This document shows, in pieces, positions 6,234-15,320 of a stretch of DNA of 64,000 nucleotides. How positions within the stretch are numbered: position 1 is the first letter of the stretch; each line of letters begins with the position of its first letter. The notes below the pieces were generated by a model. It was not told the origin of the DNA, made no database searches, and was given only the letters and a program-made list of their open reading frames with translations. Origin of the DNA: Azospirillum sp051124815 (GTDB lineage: Bacteria; Pseudomonadota; Alphaproteobacteria; Azospirillales; Azospirillaceae); the NCBI RefSeq assembly GCF_051124815.1, contig NZ_CP118492.1, positions 62,001 to 126,000 of the forward strand. Direction: 5' to 3'. The position numbers and the translations under genes are program-made.

Positions 6234-9200
6234 TCACGCGTCGATCGGAGCCAGCAGGAAAACGAGGTCGTCGGCGGTCAGCAGGTCCTCGGCGGTCTGG
6301 CCCTGGTCGTAAACCGCTTCGCCAAGGCGGCGCTTGCGCTCCTGAAGCTGCACCATGCGTTCCTCCACCGTGCCGGTGGTGACCAGCTTGTAGACGAAGA
6401 CCGGCTTGTCCTGGCCGATGCGGTGGGCGCGATCGGTCGCCTGATCCTCCACCGCCGGATTCCACCACGGATCATAGTGGATCACCGTGTCGGCGGCGGT
6501 CAGATTCAGTCCGGTGCCGCCGGCCTTCAGGCTGATGAGGAACAGCGGTACCTTGCCCGCCTGGAAGCTCCCGACCGGCGTCTCGCGGTCCCTGGTTTCG
6601 CCGGTCAGCTCGACGAATGGAATGAATAGCCGGTCGAGCTCCGGCTTGATCAGGTCGAGCATCGAGGTGAACTGGGAGAACAGCAGAATGCGCCGGCCGT
6701 CGGCCAGCAGCTCCGGCAGCATGTCCAGAAGCCGGTTCAGTTTCGCCGACTCCGCCCCCTTCGCCACCCGCTTGCGGGCGCTTTCCAGCTTGACCAGCCG
6801 CGGATCGCAGCAGACCTGCCGCAGCTTCAGCAGTGCATCGAGAATCGTGATGCGGCTGCGCGCCAGTCCCTTGCGCGCCACCTCGTCGCGCACGCGCTGG
6901 TCCATGGTCAGGCGGATGGTCTCGTAGAGATCGCGCTGGCCGCCTCCGGGCTCCACCGTCTCCAGGATTTCGGTCTTGGGCGGCAACTCCGCCGCCACCT
7001 CCTCCTTGGTCCGGCGCAGCAGGAAGGGGCGGACGCGGCGGGCGAGCACGCGCTGGCGGTCTGCATCGCCATGCTTCTCGATGGGCGTGCGAAACGTCCT
7101 TCGATAGCCGGTGCGGTCGCCGAACAGTGAAGGCACGCTGACCGCGAACAGCGCCCACAGCTCGTCCAGGGTGTTCTCGACCGGGGTGCCGGTCAGGCAC
7201 AGGCGCTGTCGGGCCTGCAGCGCCTGCGCCGCCTTGCTCGCCTGGCCGTTGGGGTTCTTGAGATATTGCGCTTCGTCGAAGATCGCCAGATGCCAGGGCT
7301 GTGCCGTCAGCACCGCGCGGTCGCGCGGCAGCAGGGCGTAGGAGGTCACCACCAGATCATAGTCGGCCAACGACCTATGAGCCGCCTTGCGCTGCGGACC
7401 TTGCAGGACCAGCGTGCGCAAGGTCGGCGCGAAGCGCTGCACTTCCGCCCGCCAGTTTCCGAGCACGCTGGTCGGTGCCACCAGCAGGCTGGGGCGGTCG
7501 AGCCGGCCGGCCTCCTTTTCCACCAGCAGATGGGCCAGCGCCTGCAGCGTCTTGCCCAGGCCCATGTCGTCAGCGAGGATGCCGCCGAAGCCGTGAGCGG
7601 CGAGGAACTGCAGCCAGTCGAGCCCGGCCTGCTGATAGGGGCGCAAGGTGGCGTGCAGTTGTTGCGGCGGGGCCACCGCCGGCACGCCGCCTGCCTCGCG
7701 CAGGGCCTTGGCCATGCCGCGCACGGCGTCGGCGCCGAGCAGTGGAATGCCGGCGGCCGACGCGGCGTCCTCCAGCGCCGACAGGTCGCCCAGATGGGAC
7801 CTGCCGATGCGCAGATCCCCGCCGCCGGGCTGCAGGCCGAACAACTCCATCAGCACGCCGATCATTGGCGCCACCCGCTCCACCGCCAGCGGCAGATAGC
7901 GGGTGTCCCCGATCCGCACGAACATCGTTCCGGATGGCGCCAGCTGCTCCAGAACCGCCTCCAGTCCCGGCGGCTGCCCCGGTGCACGGCCATCGGTCCC
8001 GTCGGCACCATCCTTCTCATCGACGACGTCATCGTAGACGTCATCGTCGAACGCGCCGTCGTCGAGCAGGGCCGGATCGATCCGCGCCAGCGCGTCGATC
8101 ACCTCGCGCAGCACCGGCAGCAGGTCGATGCGCTCGCCACCGATGTCGACGCCGAGCGACAGGCCGAACCAATCGATCCCGGAGCGGTCCTCGACCTCGA
8201 ACGCCCAATCCTTCGGCGCCTCCAGAACCTCGAACGGGAAACCGGGAGCGATCTCGATGGTCCAGCCGGCGGCCCGCAGGTCGGGAAGCACCGAATGGCA
8301 GAAGTTCAACCACACCGACTGCTCATCGAATCCGTCGCCGGGGACGGCGAACAGTTCGTGGCGGGAAGCGGAGGCGCCATCGATGCTGATCGGCAGCGCC
8401 CTGGTGGCGAAGCCGGCATCCTCCAGCTGTTTGACCGCCTTCTTTTCCACCTCCGGCTGAGGCTCGGCGGTGATGAGAACGCCGTTCTCCATCCACTGCA
8501 GCGGCGGCCCTCCGTCCTTCCAATGCAGGCGGATGCCTGAATAGTCGAAGTACAGGTCGGCGACCGGGAGTTCCATCATGCCCGTCATCCCGTAGACAGG
8601 CTGGTGCAGGAAGGGCAGCCCTGCCAGCCGGGCCACACCCAGCCGCAGCACCGGCCGCGGCCGTACACGGCGCCGTTCCGCCCGCGCCGGGGGCTCCGGC
8701 AGTACGGGCAACCGGTCGCCAAGACGTGCCGCCTCGGCGCGAAAGGCGGCCACTTCTCCCGGCGGCAGCGGCGGGGCCGTCAGCAGCGCAACCGCGATGT
8801 GCGGCGACACCGCTGGCCCGTCGACCGGGCCGCAGGTGGCATTTGCCGGGTCGACATAGAGCAGCGGCGCTGTCGGCAACACGATGGCCGGCGGCTTCTC
8901 GACGGTGTTTGGCCCGACTAAGATGGTGAAGCGCTGGCGTCCCGCGCCATCCGTCTCCCAGCGTGGCGTTCCCGGCAGGGCGGGGCCCGCATGCAGCGGT
9001 GTGCCGCTGCGGAAGTCCTGCCAATAAAGCCGTTCCGTGCGCAGCATGCTTTCGATCAGCCACGGGGCGATTTCGGCCGGCAACAGGAACCCGTTTGAGC
9101 TGCTATGTGCATTGCGCGACACGGCATTCAGCAGCGCGTGATCGGCCGGGGTGACGAACTTCGCCGAACTCAGGGTGCGGAACTGATAGGCATCATAGGC

Positions 9201-9806
9201 CCTGTCGTCGTTCGCGAACTGCCCATCCTTGCGCAGGGTGACCGAAAGGATGCGGAGCAGCAGCCTCCGTTCCCCGGACGGCGTGTCGTCAAGCCGCAAA
9301 ACATAGAGCAGGCGCTTGCGAACGGATTCGGCATACCGGTTTGCGGTTTCGCGCTGTGCCGCCGCGCTCAACCGCGACAGCAACTCCTTCACCGGTGCCG
9401 AGAGGCCATGTTCCGCCGGCGCGGGCTGATCCTGAGCGGCGGCAGCGGCGGGTGGCGGCAATGTGGCGCCGAGCCGGGGAGAGGTTGGCCGCTCAGGCGG
9501 CCGGCCGGCGGTTGCGGTGCGTTCGGCCCAGGCCAGCAAGGCCGCGGCGACATGCTTGCAATTGTAGCCCACCGGACAGTCGCATTCGCCATCCACCAGT
9601 TTCAGCACGCCATCGGCGATTTGGACGATGATATCCTGACCATAGAGCGCGCGGCCCGAGCCCCGGACTGTCGACGTCACGCTCCACTCATCCCCCTGCC
9701 GCTGCTGGGCCTCAACGGTTCGGACGCGGCCGTCCCGCCAATATTTGCGTCCTCGTTCGAGAGAGCCTGAATCGACGAAGCGGCGTAGGTCGGACAGGGC
9801 GAACAC
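6234..9806 (-). CDS. SNF2-family helicase with SWIM zinc finger
   Basis: 1190 residues. Near the N-terminus is a SWIM-type zinc finger, CDCPVGYNCKH (C75, C77, C83, H85), a nucleic-acid or protein binding element. The C-terminal half is a complete SWI2/SNF2 ATPase: Walker A DDMGLGKT (K752), DEAQYLKN as motif II, LCLTGTPVENTLDELWALF, and in the second RecA lobe LLFSQFTSM and DPWWNPAVEDQATDRAHRIG. The order SWIM, long middle region, SNF2_N, Helicase_C is that of bacterial HepA/RapA-like DEAD/DEAH proteins. It probably remodels protein-DNA or RNA polymerase complexes; the substrate cannot be read from sequence. It stands alone between oriV and the NmrA gene. Confidence 0.92.
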   Translation of the reverse strand: MFALSDLRRFVDSGSLERGRKYWRDGRVRTVEAQQRQGDEWSVTSTVRGSGRALYGQDIIVQIADGVLKLVDGECDCPVGYNCKHVAAALLAWAERTATAGRPPERPTSPRLGATLPPPAAAAAQDQPAPAEHGLSAPVKELLSRLSAAAQRETANRYAESVRKRLLYVLRLDDTPSGERRLLLRILSVTLRKDGQFANDDRAYDAYQFRTLSSAKFVTPADHALLNAVSRNAHSSSNGFLLPAEIAPWLIESMLRTERLYWQDFRSGTPLHAGPALPGTPRWETDGAGRQRFTILVGPNTVEKPPAIVLPTAPLLYVDPANATCGPVDGPAVSPHIAVALLTAPPLPPGEVAAFRAEAARLGDRLPVLPEPPARAERRRVRPRPVLRLGVARLAGLPFLHQPVYGMTGMMELPVADLYFDYSGIRLHWKDGGPPLQWMENGVLITAEPQPEVEKKAVKQLEDAGFATRALPISIDGASASRHELFAVPGDGFDEQSVWLNFCHSVLPDLRAAGWTIEIAPGFPFEVLEAPKDWAFEVEDRSGIDWFGLSLGVDIGGERIDLLPVLREVIDALARIDPALLDDGAFDDDVYDDVVDEKDGADGTDGRAPGQPPGLEAVLEQLAPSGTMFVRIGDTRYLPLAVERVAPMIGVLMELFGLQPGGGDLRIGRSHLGDLSALEDAASAAGIPLLGADAVRGMAKALREAGGVPAVAPPQQLHATLRPYQQAGLDWLQFLAAHGFGGILADDMGLGKTLQALAHLLVEKEAGRLDRPSLLVAPTSVLGNWRAEVQRFAPTLRTLVLQGPQRKAAHRSLADYDLVVTSYALLPRDRAVLTAQPWHLAIFDEAQYLKNPNGQASKAAQALQARQRLCLTGTPVENTLDELWALFAVSVPSLFGDRTGYRRTFRTPIEKHGDADRQRVLARRVRPFLLRRTKEEVAAELPPKTEILETVEPGGGQRDLYETIRLTMDQRVRDEVARKGLARSRITILDALLKLRQVCCDPRLVKLESARKRVAKGAESAKLNRLLDMLPELLADGRRILLFSQFTSMLDLIKPELDRLFIPFVELTGETRDRETPVGSFQAGKVPLFLISLKAGGTGLNLTAADTVIHYDPWWNPAVEDQATDRAHRIGQDKPVFVYKLVTTGTVEERMVQLQERKRRLGEAVYDQGQTAEDLLTADDLVFLLAPIDA

Positions 9807-9858
9807 GCGGCATGTCTCCTGTTGGGAGTCCGAATGTGGCGCATTATCCGCAGCAGGC

Positions 9859-10725
9859 TCACCGGTCGCAAGCCGCAGCGGCGAAGCTGCGATAGCTGTG
9901 CAGCGGGCGGCCCAGCAGCCCAGTCAGGCGTTCGACGTCGCCGGCTTCAGGGATCATGCCGTCGCTGACATAGCGTTCGGCCATCAGGCGCATCTCATAG
10001 GCGGTCCATTTCGGCATGAAGGACGCCATGGTCTGCTCGAACCCGCTGGGATCGTCGCCGCCATAGATGACGGTGCGGCCCAGCAGATCGGACCAGATCG
10101 CGGCCACCTGCGGACCGGTCAGCGTGTCGGGACCGACCAGATTGATGGTCTCGACCGGCAGTTTGCCCGGCGCCCGGTCGCGGCGGATCAGCTCGATGGC
10201 CGCGACTTCCGCGATGTCCCGCGCATCGACCATGGCGACGCCCTTGCTGCCGATCGGCATCGGGTAGACGCCTTGATCGAGGACGACGTCCTTGATCATC
10301 ACCTCGTTGTCGATGAAGTAGGTCGGGCGCAGGATGGTGGCGCTGAAGCCCATCCGGTCGAGCATGCGTTCGGCGCCGAACTTCACCGCGAAATGCGGTA
10401 CGTTCACCGCGCGGTCGGCCTCGAACACCGACAGATAGACGACACGCTCGAGGCCGGCCTCGCGGGCGATGTTCAGGGTGATGATCGCCTGGGTGAATTC
10501 ATCGCCGGTGACGGCGTTCAGCAGGAACAGGGTACGGACACCGCGGAAGGCGGCACGCAGCGCATCGATGTCCAGCATGTCGCCCTGGGCGACCTCCACC
10601 CCGGCGGGGAAGGCGGCTTTCGACGGGTCGCGGGTCAGCACGCGCACATCGGCGCCGCGCGTCGCCAACTGGTCGACGACATGGCGGCCGACGCGGCCGG
10701 TGGCTCCGGTAACGAGGATGGTCAT
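9859..10725 (-). CDS. NmrA/SDR-like NAD(P)-binding protein
   Basis: 288 residues from the ATG at 10725. The Rossmann motif TGATGRVGRHV (residues 6-16) and RVLTRDPSKAAF mark an atypical short-chain dehydrogenase of the NmrA/HSCARG type. These proteins bind NAD(P), and many sense redox state rather than catalyse. The canonical YxxxK catalytic pair is not evident. The gene is divergent from the LysR regulator at 10831, the usual arrangement when the LysR protein controls its neighbour. Confidence 0.85.
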   Translation of the reverse strand: MTILVTGATGRVGRHVVDQLATRGADVRVLTRDPSKAAFPAGVEVAQGDMLDIDALRAAFRGVRTLFLLNAVTGDEFTQAIITLNIAREAGLERVVYLSVFEADRAVNVPHFAVKFGAERMLDRMGFSATILRPTYFIDNEVMIKDVVLDQGVYPMPIGSKGVAMVDARDIAEVAAIELIRRDRAPGKLPVETINLVGPDTLTGPQVAAIWSDLLGRTVIYGGDDPSGFEQTMASFMPKWTAYEMRLMAERYVSDGMIPEAGDVERLTGLLGRPLHSYRSFAAAACDR

Positions 10726-10830
10726 GGGGATCACTCCGGTTTCGGTGTCAGAAGATGTCCTTGACAATAGCGATCCACGGCAGGCCCGATAGACGCCGGA
10801 TTTGGACGGACTGTCTCACTGGTGGAACGG

Positions 10831-11724
10831 ATGGACCTGCTTGCCCTGGCCGATTTCAATCTGGTCGCCCGCCATGGCGGGTTCGGCAAGGCCGCGCGTG
10901 CGGCCGGGCGTCCGAAGGCGACCCTGTCGCGGCGCGTGGCGGAGTTGGAGGCGAGCCTCGACCTGCGTCTGTTCGAGCGGGGCAGCCGTTCACTGAAACT
11001 CACGGCGGAGGGACGGGCCCTGTTCGAGCGGACGGGCGTATTGCTGACCGAGCTTGACGAGACGGCGAAGGCGATTGCGTCCGGCGGCAGGAGTCCCCGC
11101 GGCCGGTTGCGGATCAGCGCGCCGCTGCTGTTCTCCCAGACCGCCATGGGGAAGCTGGCGGCCGGATTCATGCGCAAATACCCGGAGGTCCGGCTTGAGG
11201 TCACCACGGAAGACCGGGCCGTCGACATGGTCGAAGAAGCCTATGATCTGGTCATCCGCGTCAATCCCAACCCCGATGCCGGCCTTGTCGGCCGCGTCTT
11301 CCTTCGCGACCGGTTGATCGTGGCGGCAAGCCCGGACCTGCCGCCCCCCGCCGGCCCTGATGCCGTTCCGGCCGTCACCCGCGGATCGCTTGGCCAGCCG
11401 GAGATATGGGAGGTCGCGACGCCGTCGGGACCGTCGCGCATCGCGGTCGAACCCGTCCTCAGCCTCTCTTCGTTCGTGATGATCCGCGATGCGGTCCGCA
11501 TGGGCGTGGGGGCCGCCCGCCTGCCGCTGTCGCTCGCCGGCCCCGACCTGGCCGCCGGCAGGCTGGTCAGTTGGGGCGATGTGATCGGGTTTGAGACGGC
11601 GCTGTGGGTGCTCTACCCGACGCGGCGGCTGCTCAATGCCCGTGTTTCCGCCTTTCTCGATTATTTGAAAGTGGCCTTCCCGCAAGGGACCGCCGACGAA
11701 CTCGCGGCCTATGTCGAGGGGTGA
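10831..11724 (+). CDS. LysR-family transcriptional regulator
   Basis: 297 residues from the ATG at 10831; a GTG at 10822 is possible. The N-terminal winged HTH reads FGKAARAAGRPKATLSRRVA followed by LEASLDLRLFERGSR. The effector-binding domain follows (RLRISAPLLFSQTAMGKLAA). It resembles the CrgA-like LysR subgroup. It is divergent from the NmrA-like gene and probably regulates it. Its 3' end overlaps the 3' end of the next, convergent LysR gene by 16 nt. Confidence 0.9.
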   Translation: MDLLALADFNLVARHGGFGKAARAAGRPKATLSRRVAELEASLDLRLFERGSRSLKLTAEGRALFERTGVLLTELDETAKAIASGGRSPRGRLRISAPLLFSQTAMGKLAAGFMRKYPEVRLEVTTEDRAVDMVEEAYDLVIRVNPNPDAGLVGRVFLRDRLIVAASPDLPPPAGPDAVPAVTRGSLGQPEIWEVATPSGPSRIAVEPVLSLSSFVMIRDAVRMGVGAARLPLSLAGPDLAAGRLVSWGDVIGFETALWVLYPTRRLLNARVSAFLDYLKVAFPQGTADELAAYVEG

Positions 11725-12635
11725 CGCTGTCCCGGCATCGTCCCGTCGCGGTGGCGCCGGACATGGTCGATCAGGGCACGGAGCTTGGGCGTCACCGTGC
11801 GCCGGCTCGGGAAATACAGGAAGAAGCCGGCGAAGGGCGGCAGCCAGTCGTCGAGGATCGAAACGAGTTCCCCGCGCTCGAGATAGGGCTGGAACGTTTC
11901 TTCCATGCCGAACGTGATGCCGGCGCCGGCCAGCGCCGTGCGGAGCATCAACAGCATGTCGTTTGTGGTGATCTGCGGCTCGACCGAGACGTCGAAAGCA
12001 TGTCCGTCCTTCTCGAACTCCCAGCGGTATGGGGCGGTGTCCGGCTGCGGACGCCAGCCGATGCAGCGGTGGCGCACGAGATCGCGTGGGTGCTCCGGCG
12101 TGCCGTGGCGGGCGAGATAGTGGGGAGTCGCCACCGCGATCTGGCGCTGGTCGCCGGTCAGCGGCACCGCGATCATGTCGCGCTCGATGACCTCGCCCAG
12201 GCGCACACCGGCGTCGAAACCGGCGGCGACGATGTCGAACTCCAGATCCGTCACCGTCACGTCGAGCGTGACGCCGGGATGGGCTTCGCTGAAGGAGGCG
12301 ATCAGCGGCCCGGACAGGAACCGCTCGGCGATCGAGGTGACGGCGATCCGCAGCAGGCCGCGGGGCTCCTCCGCCGAACCGGACGCCGCGTCGATGGCGC
12401 CCACGATCTCGGCCAGGGGGCCGGAGACCCGTGCCAGGAACCGCTCGCCGGCTTCGGTCAGCCGCACGCTGCGGGTGGTGCGCAGGAAAAGCGCCTGTCC
12501 GAGAGCGGCCTCCAGCCGCTGTACGCCCTGGCTGACCGCCGATCGCGTCACGCCAAGGCGGTCAGCCGCCGCACGGAAATTGCCGGTCTCCGCCACCGCG
12601 GTGAACAGGGTCAACAGGTTCAGGTCGATCTGCAT
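11709..12635 (-). CDS. LysR-family transcriptional regulator
   Basis: 308 residues. The HTH is NFRAAADRLGVTRSAVSQGV followed by QRLEAALGQALFLRTTRSVR, and the C-terminal substrate-binding domain starts near residue 90. It is divergent from the two SDR genes starting at 12759. A clear inverted repeat (TGGTTAG-N5-CTAACCA, 12636-12654) touches its start codon, which suits autoregulation. Its targets are likely the SDR pair. Confidence 0.9.
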   Translation of the reverse strand: MQIDLNLLTLFTAVAETGNFRAAADRLGVTRSAVSQGVQRLEAALGQALFLRTTRSVRLTEAGERFLARVSGPLAEIVGAIDAASGSAEEPRGLLRIAVTSIAERFLSGPLIASFSEAHPGVTLDVTVTDLEFDIVAAGFDAGVRLGEVIERDMIAVPLTGDQRQIAVATPHYLARHGTPEHPRDLVRHRCIGWRPQPDTAPYRWEFEKDGHAFDVSVEPQITTNDMLLMLRTALAGAGITFGMEETFQPYLERGELVSILDDWLPPFAGFFLYFPSRRTVTPKLRALIDHVRRHRDGTMPGQRHPST

Positions 12636-12654
12636 TGGTTAGCTGCTCTAACCA
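12636..12654. promoter_or_regulatory. LysR-type operator, 7-5-7 inverted repeat
   Basis: TGGTTAG-N5-CTAACCA is a perfect inverted repeat immediately upstream of the LysR start codon (12635) and about 105 bp upstream of the first SDR gene. It contains the T-N11-A pattern of LysR boxes. The same 7-5-7 geometry recurs at 36621-36639 with a different sequence. Confidence 0.6.
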
Positions 12655-12758
12655 CAACGTCCAATTCATAGCAAGTTATCTCGACAGCGGTCCAGTGCCA
12701 CCTTCCGGGCATCGACGGCGGGCGCACATTCCGCTCCGCCGGATTCAAGGAGACTGCA

Positions 12759-13520
12759 ATGACCAACCTGCCAAACGCCGCAAGCGCTTATGATCTGACC
12801 GGCAAGGTGGCGCTGGTGACCGGCGCCCGCCGCGGCATCGGGCGCGCCGTGCTCGACCTGCTGCGGGCGCGTGGTGCGCGGGTCGTCGCCACCGACCTGT
12901 CCGACGAGGTCCGGTCGCTCGGCTCCGCCGACGTCGCCACGCTGGTCGGCGACGTGTCGGACGAGGAACTTGCCCGGCGCTCGGTCGAACTCGCCCGTGA
13001 TCGCTTCGGCCGGCTCGACATCGTCGTCTGCAATGCCGGACGGACCCTGAACAAGCCGCTGAGCGAGACCTCGGTCGAGGAATACGACCGCATCTTCCAG
13101 ATCAACGCCCGCGGCGCCTTCGTCACCATCCGCGCCGCTGTGCCGCTGATGGAGGAGGGCGGCGGGGGTGCCGTCGTCATCAACTCCTCGCTGTCGGCGA
13201 CGACGGCCTTCCCGACGCAGGCCGCCTACGCCTCGTCCAAGGCGGCATCGGCGCAGCTCGCCCGCATCGTCGCCGTCGAATATGGCCGCCGCGGCATCCG
13301 CTGCAACGTGGTCCTGCCCGGCGTCATCGACACCGACATCATGGAGGGCGTGGTCGAGAACGGCCGGGAGATGCTGCGGAGCTTCGGCGACGCCCACCCG
13401 GTCGGACGCATCGGCCGTCCGGAGGAGGTGGCCGAGGCCATCGCCTTCCTGGCCTCGCCGGCCTCCAGCTTCATCACCGGCGCACAGCTCTTCGTCGACG
13501 GCGGCTACACGGCGCAGTGA
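12759..13520 (+). CDS. Short-chain dehydrogenase/reductase (classical SDR)
   Basis: 253 residues after AGGAGACTGCA. The glycine motif TGARRGIG (near residue 22), the NAG of VCNAGRT and the catalytic YASSK (Y preceded by the SSLSAT serine) are all present. The C-terminal FITGAQLFVDGGYTAQ is typical of SDR oxidoreductases acting on hydroxy or keto substrates with NAD(P)H. It is the first of two SDR genes, 32 nt apart, divergent from a LysR regulator. The substrate is unknown. Confidence 0.88.
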   Translation: MTNLPNAASAYDLTGKVALVTGARRGIGRAVLDLLRARGARVVATDLSDEVRSLGSADVATLVGDVSDEELARRSVELARDRFGRLDIVVCNAGRTLNKPLSETSVEEYDRIFQINARGAFVTIRAAVPLMEEGGGGAVVINSSLSATTAFPTQAAYASSKAASAQLARIVAVEYGRRGIRCNVVLPGVIDTDIMEGVVENGREMLRSFGDAHPVGRIGRPEEVAEAIAFLASPASSFITGAQLFVDGGYTAQ

Positions 13521-13552
13521 GTGCCGCAATCAACGAACCACAGGAGAAAGCC

Positions 13553-14278
13553 ATGACCATCGACCAAGTCGTTCTCATCACCGGCGCATCCAGCGGCATC
13601 GGCGAAGCCACGGCGCGCGTCCTTGCCGAGGCCGGCGCCACCCTGATGCTGGGGGCGCGGCGGACCGACCGGCTCGACGCGCTTGTCCGCGACATCACCG
13701 CGAAGGGCGGCAGGGCCGCCGCCCGCGCCCTCGACGTCACCGACCGCGCAAGCATGGACGGCTTCGTCGCCGAGGCGCGCGAACGCTTCGGCCGGATCGA
13801 CGTCCTTGTCAACAATGCCGGCGTGATGCCGCTGTCCCCGCTCGCCTCGCTGAAGGTCGAGGAATGGGACCGCATGATCGACGTCAACATCCGTGGCGTC
13901 CTCCATGGCATCGCGGCCGTCCTTCCGGTCATGGAGGCGCAGGGGAGCGGGCACGTCATCAACATCGGCTCGGTCGGCAGTTTCGAGGTGGTGCCGACCT
14001 CCGCCGTCTACAGCGCGACCAAATTCGCGGTGCGGGCGATCACCGACGGCTTGCGGCAGGAAAGCGAAACGATCCGCACGACCTGCATCTACCCCGGTGT
14101 GACCCGCTCCGAACTCGCCGACACCATCACCGACGAAACGGCCGCCCGGGCGATGGTGGAGTACCGCCGCAACGCGATCGAACCGGAAGCGATCGGACGG
14201 GCCGTCCTTTTCGCCATCGAACAGCCGCGGGACGTCGGGGTCAACGAGATCACCGTCCGTCCCGTCGCCCGGCGCTAG
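13553..14278 (+). CDS. Short-chain dehydrogenase/reductase (classical SDR)
   Basis: 241 residues from the ATG at 13553, preceded by CAGGAGAAAG; an in-frame GTG at 13517 is less likely. TGASSGIG (N-terminal), NNAG and YSATK show a complete classical SDR. It resembles serine/3-hydroxy acid dehydrogenases of the YdfG type. It forms an operon with the preceding SDR. Its stop overlaps by 4 bp the end of the convergent LysR gene at 14275. Confidence 0.88.
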   Translation: MTIDQVVLITGASSGIGEATARVLAEAGATLMLGARRTDRLDALVRDITAKGGRAAARALDVTDRASMDGFVAEARERFGRIDVLVNNAGVMPLSPLASLKVEEWDRMIDVNIRGVLHGIAAVLPVMEAQGSGHVINIGSVGSFEVVPTSAVYSATKFAVRAITDGLRQESETIRTTCIYPGVTRSELADTITDETAARAMVEYRRNAIEPEAIGRAVLFAIEQPRDVGVNEITVRPVARR

Positions 14279-15207
14279 GGGCAGGGCGGGGCGGTCGGCG
14301 ATGCGGCTCCGTCGTCCGTCCCCCGGCAGGCTGCCAGCACCTGACCGCGCAGCCAGCGGTGGGCCGGGTCGGCATCCTGGCGCGGGTGCCACATCTGGGT
14401 CACCGTCACGTCCGTCATCGGCACCGGCAGCGGGAAGGTGCGAATCCCCGCAATGCCGGAGGCGACCTGCCGCTCCGACACCAGGGCGACGAGGTCCGAC
14501 GCGCGGACGATCGCCAGGGCGGCCGGGAAGCTCGGCACCACAGCGACCACCTTGCGGGAGAGACCGAGGGCGGCAAGGGCATCATCCACCTGATCCCTCG
14601 GCCGGCCGCTGCGCGAGGTGACCACATGGCCGCAGGCGGCATACCGGTCGGCCGTCACCGCCTCCCGCAGCAGCAGCGGATGGCCGTCCCGCACGGCGCC
14701 GACCAGCCGGTCGCCGAGCAATTTCTGCACCTTCAGCTCGGGCGCGGTTTCCGCATGGGCGCCGATCTCCAGATCGATGCGTCCATCGCGCAGCGCCTGC
14801 GCATCCCGATCCGTCCTCGGCGCGAAGCGCAGGAGTACACCCGGCGCTTCCGTGGTAACCCGGCCGACCAGCCGGGCGGCGAAGACCTCGATGAAGCTTT
14901 CGCTGGCGCGCAGGGTGAAGGTGCGTTCCAGCCCGGCGATGTCGATCGCCGCCGCCGGACGCAGCACGGCGCGGACTTCGTCGGCGAGATCGTGCACCCG
15001 ATCCCGCAGTTGGATGGCCCGCGGCGTCGGGACCAGCCCGCGTCCGGCGCGGACGAGCAACGGATCCCCGGTGGCGTCGCGCAGGCGTGCCAATGTGCGG
15101 CTCATGGCGGAATCGCTGAGACCGAGCCGCCGGGCGGCTTTGACCACGCTGCCTTCCGCAAGCAGCGCGTCGAGCGCGACGAGGAGGTTGAAATCGGGAT
15201 CGGCCAT
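14275..15207 (-). CDS. LysR-family transcriptional regulator
   Basis: 310 residues from the ATG at 15207. The HTH reads SVVKAARRLGLSDSAMSRTL followed by ARLRDATGDPLLVRAGRGLV, the NodD/LeuO-like subgroup pattern. It is divergent from the DHA2 transporter gene at 15321, which it probably controls. A CATGG-N4-CCATG repeat (15225-15238) lies between them. Confidence 0.9.
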   Translation of the reverse strand: MADPDFNLLVALDALLAEGSVVKAARRLGLSDSAMSRTLARLRDATGDPLLVRAGRGLVPTPRAIQLRDRVHDLADEVRAVLRPAAAIDIAGLERTFTLRASESFIEVFAARLVGRVTTEAPGVLLRFAPRTDRDAQALRDGRIDLEIGAHAETAPELKVQKLLGDRLVGAVRDGHPLLLREAVTADRYAACGHVVTSRSGRPRDQVDDALAALGLSRKVVAVVPSFPAALAIVRASDLVALVSERQVASGIAGIRTFPLPVPMTDVTVTQMWHPRQDADPAHRWLRGQVLAACRGTDDGAASPTAPPCP

Positions 15208-15224
15208 GGGCGGAAAGGCTAACA

Positions 15225-15238
15225 CATGGCGTTCCATG
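15225..15238. promoter_or_regulatory. Inverted repeat between LysR and MFS genes
   Basis: CATGGCGTTCCATG is a perfect 5-4-5 inverted repeat, 18 bp upstream of the LysR start and about 83 bp upstream of the transporter start. It is a candidate binding site for the LysR protein encoded here. Confidence 0.4.
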
Positions 15239-15320
15239 CAGGAATACTGTGCAGGGGCTGCGTCTACCGCCATGTCGCTGCGTCGCCATACTGGTCTCCG
15301 AGACTTTCTGGAGACATGCG

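Noticed and set aside
13168..15222. Very long plus-strand frame across the SDR and LysR genes
   Set aside because: Arginine/proline-rich low-complexity translation typical of shadow frames in GC-rich DNA; real SDR and LysR genes occupy the same DNA.
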